Part shown: positions 56,225 through 64,000 of the stretch, piece by piece
Layout of the letters: every line of letters starts with the position of its first letter
How positions within the stretch are numbered: position 1 is the stretch's first letter
DNA from: Protula sp. h YS-2021
Lineage: Eukaryota; Annelida; Polychaeta; Sabellida; Serpulidae
NCBI GenBank assembly: GCA_949752745.1
Contig: OX457029.1
Coordinates: 40,798,500-40,862,499, forward strand
DNA: 64,000 nucleotides
Direction of reading: 5' to 3'
Notes under the pieces: generated by a model
Seen by the model: only the letters and a program-made list of their open reading frames with translations
What the model was told of the DNA's origin: nothing
The model's database searches: none
Position numbers and translations under genes: made by a program

Positions 56225-56390
56225 AGGAACAGGCCCAACGCCCCCCCCCCCCGGCCGAAACCCCCCAGGCCCTAACCTCTCTGTCAAAACCCCGACTAAC
56301 CCCCCCCCCCGTAGGCCTAACCCTCCTCCTCCCGACCAAAACCTCGAGAACAAGCGGGGGGGGGGGGTGCCGGGGGTTGGGCCTAGACTC
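56225..56390. repeat. C-rich repeat, inverse of the 48,176 G-rich repeat
   Basis: 'ggaacaggcccaac', runs of C, 'ggccgaaacccccc', 'aggccctaacc', 'aaaaccccgactaac' are the reverse complement of words at 48,176-48,300. It lies in intron 1 of gene X. Confidence 0.7.
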
Positions 56391-56718
56391 TAAAAGAAGA
56401 CGTTGTATAACACGTAACTCGGTGATCTTGACCTGTTCGATCTAAAGCAAGGTCGGAAAGACCCATTTTGAGCTCATTTTTATCCTTCGGGACTTTCTAT
56501 TGGAGGTATTTCGGTGACCTCAACATTTTCGGTTTCCAGCTAGGTCAGAAACCGGAAAATGACCATTAGTTTGTTCTACAGAGGCAATCAAAATTCTTTT
56601 CTTTAAAAAAAAATGCAATACATTTGAAGTATTTCCTCCTTGTAATGTAACACCTGAAGGAGGCGTGATTTTCAGTTTAAACTCCTTTGACTGTTTTTCT
56701 TCGCTTTAACTCACGCAG

Positions 56719-56889
56719 GAGGAGGAGCTTTTTTCCAATAGCGCGCACCTCACTCTCCTGAAAGCATGCGTGAAGGCGAGAAACAGCGCCTGCCTGAGGA
56801 ACTTGTTCCGCAATTGCTCACAAGACGTGCTGTCCTTACTTCAAGACCTGGAACAGGACTACATCGGCGCAGATCTCTCCAGGCTTCAG
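56719..56889 (+). CDS. Gene X exon 2, helical, unknown product
   Basis: 171 nt (57 codons) between a good acceptor (tttaactcacgcag|GAG) and a donor (CTTCAG|GTTAAC), phase 0 at both ends. It reads EEELFSNSAHLTLLKACVKA, then a segment with RNLFRNCSQDVLSLLQDLEQ. Three cysteines and one N-x-S sequon (NCS) are present. Leucine spacing suggests two amphipathic helices. G+C and codon use are clearly higher than in the flanking AT-rich sequence. It joins in frame to exon 3, giving ...LSRLQ followed by RTEFLL.... No known domain is recognised. Confidence 0.6.
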
Positions 56890-57614
56890 GTTAACCACGT
56901 GATCTAATTACAGTGGACCCTTTCAGGAGCGACTTTATTTACAAGCTTCTTATGCCATAACGAGTAAAAAACGAACCTTGTTTCTTCCTAATGGGTCAAT
57001 AAATCTCAAATAAAAAATGAATTGGCCCGGTCGGTTCTAAAAACCTCGAGTAAAAAAATTGACCGACCGGCCAGATGTTTAATTCGCAAGCTAAATAGAT
57101 TTACCCGGAATGCAGAAAAAGTAATGAAAATAGATATTCAGACGCGCTCGTATTTTCATACAATGAACACTTTAAACGTTTGATTAGTAATAAGGCGATA
57201 TGTCACATGTTATATTGAAGTTTTAAAACAAAAAAGCAGAAAAGAACGACCGCCAGCCGGATATTAAAATATTTTATACGAGCCGATCTAACTTTCCTTA
57301 AACACGAACAGTGAACTGTGCCTTTTTCGAGTGCCTGGATATTTGAGGCCATACCTGAGATTTTCTCAATCACCTATTTGGGTTTTGCAAAAACTCGAAA
57401 ACAAAACTTATGCTTTGTTTTATTTCTATTGTTTTTCCCAGTTTATTAATTCCTCGGGTTATCCATGTATGCATGGAAGCAGGGTGGGGTGTTAGGCGAG
57501 TAAGGGCCCAAACAATCTCAAAGCTAATATCTTATTTCCTATAGCTTTGTAGTCTCTGTGTGCGTTCAGGTTTGACTAAATTAAACGCCTGTTATCATTT
57601 CCTTTTCATATTAG

Positions 57615-57944
57615 CGAACAGAATTCCTACTGAAATCTCGTCGGATTCTCGTGAACCTGGCCATGTTCATGGACAAAGCACAACAACACCCGAGAAGAAG
57701 CCACTTCAATGCCGACATCCGGGAACTCCTGCAAGAAATACGGTATCGGGAAGAGACCTCTCTCTATGGCCTGTTGTGTGAAATCGATTTGGAGATTGAA
57801 GGCGATTTTGAGTCAGCTGTTCCCGTTTACTGCGAGAACGCGCGCAACTTCGCCATGATAGACGATCGTTCGTACATACTTTTTGACATACTTGCCAAAT
57901 TTCTAGAATCATTTGAACTGGGCATCAAACTGCAGTACCCTTGA
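57615..57944 (+). CDS. Gene X exon 3 (terminal), unknown product
   Basis: It follows a polypyrimidine tract and AG (ttccttttcatattag, AG at 57,613-57,614) and runs 109 codons to TGA at 57,942. It reads RTEFLLKSRRILVNLAMFMD, then HFNADIRELLQEIRYREETS, an acidic EIDLEIEGDFESAVPVYCEN, and ends with FLESFELGIKLQYP. Predominantly helical by eye, with two more cysteines. All introns of this model are phase 0. The frame overlapping at 57,560-57,781 is a shadow. A possible AATAAA lies at 58,643, inside a foldback repeat. The family is not recognised. Confidence 0.65.
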   Translation, partial: RTEFLLKSRRILVNLAMFMDKAQQHPRRSHFNADIRELLQEIRYREETSLYGLLCEIDLEIEGDFESAVPVYCENARNFAMIDDRSYILFDILAKFLESFELGIKLQYP

Positions 57945-58149
57945 ATGACGTCAGAGTGGCCTTGCACTGGCAGTGATATGGAGGCTTGATCTCGGTTTCT
58001 TCATCGTTCTTGTGGCAACCGGCCTTTGTCAGTGCTAAAATTGGACTACAGTACGAACTTTATGTGTTTGAAATTATGCTTGGTTTTTAGCTGCCCGCTC
58101 CCTCCCCAGTCACTCAGGCCCAAATTTGTTACCGCACGTGTTCCTGACT

Positions 58150-58290
58150 TCTTCAAATGAACGCGGAGAGTAGAACTTGAAAAGTATACCGTTCTCAACT
58201 AAACGGACACCCCTGTAACTTCCAACTCCCCCCCCCCACCCCTCCACCAAAAGCGAACTGTCATACTTAACTTAGAAAGCGTCCCTTTTC
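58150..58290. repeat. M-family fragment
   Basis: 'gaacgcggagagtag', 'ctcaactaaacgg' and 'ccaaaagcgaactgtc' are M words, here in the presumed 3' region of gene X. Confidence 0.4.
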
Positions 58291-58325
58291 ACAAAATCGT
58301 ATATTTATGAGTGAAGATCGGTAAA

Positions 58326-58818
58326 CGGTCATCTGCCCCCCGGTCAACTGCCCCCCAGTCAACTGCCCCCCCCCTTTTTGCAACCCGGTCGACTCCCCCC
58401 CCCCCCCCCACAGCAATTTGACGGGGTCGTCATCTGCCCCCTACTTTTTTTAGTGGAAAAAAGTCTTTAAAAAATTAGGCAATTGTGATGTCCCCGCCTA
58501 CTTCGTCTCTGAAATAATTGATCTTCATTGATCTATTCACCAATATTGATCTTAGGACAGACTGATCCGTAAACTAATTGCAATTCTAATTGCAATTAGT
58601 TTCCTATTGGTGAATTGCAATTTACCGAGGTGCAATACATTCAATAAAATAAATATAATTTTATTTAGTGTGTCTTTGTAAGCCAAGAACCCAAGAAAAA
58701 ATAGTATATGGAGGGGGCAAACGACCACCCCTCCACTTTGAAGGCGGGGGGGGGGGGAGGCAGTCGACCGGGTTGCAAAAAAGGGAGGCAGTTGACCGGG
58801 GGGGCAGATGACGGGATT
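58326..58818. mobile_element. ~490-bp foldback element with C/G-rich arms
   Basis: The left arm (CGGTCATCTGCCCCCCGGTC, 'gcaacccggtcgac') is inverted at 58,745-58,818 ('gtcgaccgggttgcaaaaa', 'cagttgaccgggg', 'ggcagatgacgg'). The centre holds a perfect inverted repeat at 58,571-58,602, arms AAACTAATTGCAATT and AATTGCAATTAGTTT with a CT loop, flanked by inverted 'attcaccaat' and 'attggtgaat'. No coding content. Confidence 0.75.
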
Positions 58819-58899
58819 CGTGCAGATCAGCTGGGAGATATCATACTTCTATCATAGAACAATAACTAGGCAGACAGCTGCATTGGTAAGTGTGTGTGC

Positions 58900-59105
58900 A
58901 ATTCCGGAATTACCCTATTTGTGAGACGCGGAGCGCTTTTGCTGGAAACGCCGATCACCGACTGAAAATTACCTCTTTTAAAATGAAAATGGCGCTTCTC
59001 ATGGACCGCGTCTGACCCCGAAATTACACCCCCACCATCTATCTCCGCGTTTTTCGGACACGCTTGGCAACACATATGCTACAATGTGACTCTCCCCCAA
59101 CTCCC
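58900..59105. repeat. M-family fragment and C-rich tract
   Basis: 'gagacgcggagcgctttt', 'aaattacctctttt' and 'atggaccgcgtctgaccccgaaattacac' are M words. A C/T-rich tract follows at 59,091-59,127. Confidence 0.45.
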
Positions 59106-59199
59106 TCCCCCCTCTCCCCCTCCCCCAGCATCCAAGGGTCCCTATCCACCGTTCGTTATGTGTGTGCATTTGTGTTTATCAGCAAATACTCCCCCCCCC

Positions 59200-60750
59200 C
59201 CTATATTTCTGGCACGATAGTTTTGAAGTATTTGGGGATGTTCCCTAGATAGTCCTCCATCAAGCTTGTGTTTGGCGATTTGAGCAAAAACTTTGAAATC
59301 TTACAAGACTTTTGGCAATTTGGCCAATATATTTTTCAAAAACGACCAAAATTCAGAAACACATCAAAGACACACGGTGCTGTTTCTGAATCAGGCCCAA
59401 TCGCTTTGAAATTTGACAGGTACCGGTATGCTTTCAGGCAAATCATCAACCAAATTCAATTAGCTGTGCTTGGCGATTTTCCCCAAAACTGGCCATAACA
59501 TCGGCCAGATTACTGGGGGGGGGGGGGGGGGGGATGCACAAAAACGTTATTAATAAATACTCTGCACTTATGGTTCAGTCGTTTTACAAATTTGACAGGC
59601 ATTGCACCAGACAGTTCCTCAACACGTTTGTAGTATATTTGATCGCAGATTGGTCAAGAACTAGTCAGAGTTTTACCAATAATAAAAAAATGAAGGTAAA
59701 TACAAAAGTGAAACTCTGCTACCAGTATGATGGTATCGTTTTGCAGTTTGACAGGAATGTCCCCTAGGTAATCTTTCGCCATGTTTGTAGTATTGTATTA
59801 GTGTGGCCAAAATCTGGTCAGAAAAGGTCAAATATCATATAAACACAAAAATGCCGATGCAATGCTTTGAATTTATAATGTTCTCATGCTGTTCGGTAAT
59901 GTTCTTCAAGTGCACATTTTGTTTATGATTTGGCAACTGGTAAAAAAAAATAAGGCCAAATTTCAATAAACACCAAATGAGCTACTCTGTTCCCGTATTC
60001 AATAACTTAGCTCAAATTCATACTCACATTGAGTCTGAAATTTGAGTTTCAAACTCACTAAAGCATTTACTTAACACAAGCCTTTTTCAATCAGCAGCGT
60101 GAGAAATATTTGCTTGTAGAATTTAAACTGACTGGAATAAAGTTTCAGAAATGTTATGATAAGAAAAAAGTTTATCAGCTCTCTTGTTTACCTTTACTTA
60201 TTTTTAAGTCAGCTTCAAGTCCAGACTCATTTTGAGCTTAAGTTTTACTTACTGAATGATTGAAGCTCATACTTTGTTCAAATTTCGAGTTTGTGCCATG
60301 TCATCGAATACGGGCGCTGCCATAGTCATGGTCTGACTGCTTTAAAATTTGAAAGGAGTGTTCTCCACTGAACTTGCATTTTGTTTGCTGCTTTGGTCAA
60401 AATTGGTCAAAATATATTCCAAAACAGATCAGCTTGAAGGAGAAAACTAAGGTTAAAAAAGCTACTTCATTTCTAGATATGGTCCGATTGCCTTTAAATA
60501 TGGCAGAAAAGCCTCCAACAAATTAACATTTTCATTTAGTGATCTGTCAAAATATATCGTTCATTCGTTTCGAAATTTGACCTTAAGGTTGTCCCTGTGA
60601 TACTTCAACAAGGTTTTAATTTGTTAGCTAAAACTGATCAAAATGTTGCCTTGAAACAGTCAAATTTGAGGTAGGCACAAAATGCTACTGATTGTATATT
60701 TGTGATCCAATTGCTTTGAAATGTGATAGCAATCTTCCTTAAGGGGTTTT
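59200..60750. repeat. Q: degenerate repeat array
   Basis: The word 'c(g/a)(a/c)ttgctttgaaatttgacag' and variants recur near 59,400, 59,578, 59,735, 60,330, 60,485 and 60,708, often followed by 't.ccccta.gtaatctt' and 'gtttggcgattt..ccaaaa'. Spacing is 155-220 bp where copies are adjacent, with a unique segment at about 59,940-60,310. A run of 19 G lies at 59,515-59,533. A similar word is at 30,060. Confidence 0.55.
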
Positions 60751-60751
60751 C

Positions 60752-61420
60752 TTAATTATCCCCTGTATAACGAGGGGATACAGGTTTCAGCTCGTCCGTC
60801 TGTCTGTCCCCTTTCGTGCGCCTTCGTGTCCGGGCTATATCTCCGAAAGTATTTATCGTATAGCTTTTTCTTTGGCATACGGATAGAACTTACATTGAAG
60901 CTGTGCAACGTCGTATTATTTTAAAAATTCTCAAAAAATGCGAATTTTCAAAACTGGCTGTTTTTCAGGGTATTTGTTAGCACGGAGATGGGTTTTGTCC
61001 ATACAATTTCTCGATAACTCTTTAATCCAGCGTTCTGAAATTTTATGCGGTGAAAATATATATACTGTAGATATGCAACGATCTTATATTTTTTAAATCC
61101 ACCAAAAATTGTCAAAAATAAAACTTGTCAAAAATTTCTGCTTTTCAGGAAGTTTGTTTGCACGGAGGTTTTCTTCCAGACGAGTTCTCCGAAACTATTC
61201 CATCTAGCGGTCTGGTTTTTTGTACTGAAAATTTATATATTGTACATATGCAACGTTGGCCTTTTTTTAATCGACCAAAAATTTTCAAAAATACGACTTG
61301 TCAAAAATTTCTGTTTTTTAGGAAGTTTGTTGGCACGGAGGTTTTCGTCTGGACGAGTTCTCCGAAACGGTTAGATCAGAAGTTAAGCAATGTAGGGTTT
61401 CAATTTTCTTGAATTCACTA
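60752..61420 (-). mobile_element. I element, ~177-bp core repeats
   Basis: Reverse orientation. The 3' terminal hairpin is at 60,758-60,780 (TATCCCCT against AGGGGATA), next to 'cgtccgtctgtctgtcccc'. Core marks CACGGAG lie at 60,981, 61,161 and 61,334 (180 and 173 bp). Units contain a short TA tract and 'gcaacg' like H and F. The 5' end is not resolved. Confidence 0.7.
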
Positions 61421-61469
61421 ACATCCAGTGACATTATGTGTTACACGGAGGATCCTGCCTCACTCAGGG

Positions 61470-61658
61470 GTGGTATTCTGCTCTGGCCTTATATTTAAGG
61501 ACGTCCTTATTCTTGAGATTGGATGGTCCATCCTTAATTTTTTTCCTTTATTTTTAAAAGACTTTGTTAAGTTTGAGGATAGAGCAGAATACCTTTTTTA
61601 TCCTTATTTTTAAAAATAAGGACATCCTTAAAAATAAGGACAGAGCAGAATACCACTC
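61470..61658 (+). mobile_element. K MITE copy 2 (~189 bp)
   Basis: Same inverted ends as 48,399-48,577 (GTGGTATTCTG and CAGAATACCAC) and the same internal folded blocks, with a few extra bases. CAGG on both sides may be a short target duplication. Confidence 0.8.
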
Positions 61659-61664
61659 CAGGCT

Positions 61665-61760
61665 CTCGTTTTTATTTTGTCACAATATTACCTTTCCCTT
61701 TTTCTTTGTGATGTCTTCGCTTTTGCGACTGGGCACAATGTCCACGGATCTTATTGTTAA
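61665..61760 (-). repeat. N-block fragment, inverted
   Basis: 'gatgtcttcgcttttgcgactgggcacaatgtccacgg' is the reverse complement of 18,660-18,700 and 24,400-24,440. It begins beside K MITE copy 2. Confidence 0.6.
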
Positions 61761-64000
61761 CACGAAATGTGTTTATGACTGTAAAACAGTGAAACCACTT
61801 TCTCTGCACGTTTTTTTTCTGAGTTTTATTTTTATTTCATGGAATCGCATTATATGGAATCATCATAGCCTATGCATACATTGGGATGGCAAAGCTCTCA
61901 ATTACAGCTGTACATCAACAATGTTTGCCAAGCAAGCGCTCTATGGTAGGACTGTGTTAACAATACTGTATTCATACCGCATGGTATATGAAAATACCTA
62001 GAAATGACTTTACGGGATTCATCATAAAATATTTTTGAGAATTTGATTGAGAAAGAACGGGGAGTGATTCAGCCCCAAACATCCCCAAACCCCTCATGCA
62101 ACCAACTCGATTTTCAGAGGTGTTTTAAATTTGAACTGGTTCCCGTTGGGGGTATAGTGTACCTTTTATCCAAAAGTAAGTACAGAGGAGCAATTAACAG
62201 CATTGGGATTGGTTTATAAGTAATTGCATGAGTATAAAACACAGGGGTTAATAAAAAACATGTATTTCCAGACATTTTCCGCAGTAACTGAGGCATTTAA
62301 AACTTTAAGAGTGAGACCGTGTAATCTAGCTACAGCTTTTACGCTTATGCTATCAGCAAAATTTACTTATCAATTTCAATTTCAAATTTTATTAGAGAAA
62401 TATAATTTTTTCTTAGTTTGAAGATCTGTATGATTTGCCACATGGATTCCCCTGCTCTGGTATTTTTGGAGATCACAAATCTGGATGCCCCTTGCCCCGT
62501 CCCACCTCCAGACAAACCTTTATAAAGTGGAATCCCTAATTCCAACAAAACAACTCCGTCTCTTTCTATTCCAAGTTGTAACATAGGCTTTAGATATACG
62601 TCAGGATTTTATCTTGACGTAATGCCTGTCAAGTGCCAAGTGGGAACTGTATGATATTGTTATTATTACTAAAATTTGTGGCAGATATTGAGCAAATTTA
62701 TAAAAAAAGAAAAGGCGTGGATCAGTTGCAACGCCATTTAAGTATTGACAAACAAAAAAGAGTTTGTAAAATACATAATAATATCAGGCCACTTTCAATG
62801 GAAACAAAAGAAGTTTGAAATTAATAGAAATAAAACTATAGGGATGTGTTGTGAAAGTTTTGCATTTAATGATTAAACACAGTTTATCTGAAAATTTCTT
62901 CTTTTTTGTGGCCTGGGCTCCCAGCAATTATGAGCAATGCGTTTTGACTGATTTCGTCCAGTGGTGTGTCCGAGGCTTGAACTGATGGGTCCTACACACT
63001 GAACGTATAGAAATTTGAAACTTCCGACTTTTAGCAATAAAAAATAAAACTATAAATATCACCGTAGAAAATGCTCGATAAAATTTAATGAGAAATATGG
63101 ACGAGTATCTTGAAAATGCAGGAGAAGCTATTCACTTCTCTGCGGCTCAGTACGGGGGAACTACTGCACTGAGTTTGAGGAGTCCCGGTTGTCGTCGGTA
63201 TTTTGTGTTGAAAAGTGAGGGGTAAGGTAGTCAATGAAAGACTTGACTCGGAAGCTATTAGAACTCATGGTTCTGTGTTTCCGATGATTGTTATTTAAAA
63301 AAAAATGTGCTAAATTACAAATCCCCAAACTAACAAGTAGTGATCCGTTTGTGAAGCGATTTTCGCTCATTTTTGATGTATTTGTTTAAAAATTCTTTAC
63401 TGAACTGGTTTAGCGGTCCAGAATTTGGCAGTTTGCATGGTGGTGTTTGACCGTATTTATTTTAAAGTGTTAACGCAAACGATTACGTTGGTTCTGACTG
63501 TCAATCTTTTATGCTAAATAACGTACTCCTGGTTTACTTAATCTTCATAACAATGAAATCTACCATTTATCAAGACAGAACTTTTCAACTTGAAATACGA
63601 TACCATATATTAAAATGATAATTGCAATTACTTATTATCGTCTGTAAAACAAACCTGGCTCTTTTCAAATTTAAAGCAAAGTATCAACTTCAAACTGATA
63701 ATGAAAAAAGACTGAAATTATAAATGTAGTCGCAAATTGGCATCATGGTCATCGAAAAATAATGCAAGAGGATCAAATTAAAGAAAAAAGATATTATTTA
63801 AATATGTAGTCGCATATAAATTAAATGACCACAGCCCAAAATAACAAAAAATCAGACCATCATAAATTACCAAACATGCTTCTTCATTATAATAAAAAAA
63901 CTTACAATTATTAAAAGAAATAATGAATCTTTTGATTCATTCCTTTAAAATATTGCCATTTCTACAGTAACAGTTGCTTTAATTAAATTTGAAAAAAGCT
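61761..64000. other. AT-rich unique sequence, no supported gene
   Basis: No repeat family recognised. A minus-strand frame at 63,370-63,161 contains MSSNSFRVKSFIDYLTPHF, which resembles short N-terminal repressor motifs, but it ends at a stop without a good splice donor. The last 500 bases are strongly AT-rich. Confidence 0.35.

Overview
This is non-coding-rich eukaryotic nuclear DNA. It has no operons, RBS-preceded ORFs or rRNA. Most open frames are short and arise from tandem repeats. The best protein-coding evidence is three phase-0 exons joined by plausible GT/AG introns. A metazoan source is likely: there is a tRNA-derived SINE with a target duplication, a C2H2 zinc finger, and abundant short non-autonomous elements with tandem-repeat cores. 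The style resembles marine lophotrochozoan genomes, especially bivalve molluscs, but that assignment is inference from general knowledge, not from a marker gene.

Layout. 0-8.3 kb: nested C, A, B and D repeat families, including a ~1 kb tandem composite. 8.6-9.35 kb: a 26-bp minisatellite. 9.4-12.8 kb: mostly unique. 12.9-17.2 kb: elements G, C and E, with E nested in C. 17.3-17.76 kb: a 21-bp minisatellite. 18.5-27.4 kb: two paralogous ~3 kb blocks, and between them a chain of head-to-tail elements (D, F, C, then E and H inside a foldback). 27.4-31.4 kb: mostly unique, with a possible first exon at 29,056. 31.4-36.6 kb: hairpin-ended elements and a 2.8 kb element with ~200-bp inverted ends carrying a broken zinc-finger gene. 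36.6-41.6 kb: mostly unique, with a SINE. 41.6-47.4 kb: H, F, B and J elements in the opposite orientation. 47.4-48.8 kb: a 51-bp minisatellite split by a MITE. 49-54 kb: mostly unique. 55.5-57.95 kb: an unrecognised three-exon gene on the + strand. 58.3-61.7 kb: a foldback, degenerate arrays, element I and a second MITE. 61.7-64 kb: nothing recognised.

The main result is a repeat system. At least nine families (A, C, D, E, F, G, H, I, J; B is similar) share one architecture: a 5' end with a short stem, a core of ~145-180-bp direct repeats (very often 168-170 bp), a GACGGACAGAC-like microsatellite, a short spacer, and a GC-rich terminal hairpin whose stem often matches the 5' end. For family A, paralogous empty sites in this same window show insertion between A and T with no target duplication, in three independent places. 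That is the behaviour of rolling-circle (Helitron/Helentron-type) elements, and the design matches the known Helentron-associated interspersed elements with tandem cores. No Rep/helicase gene is present, so all copies here are non-autonomous. Family letters are local labels made for this window.
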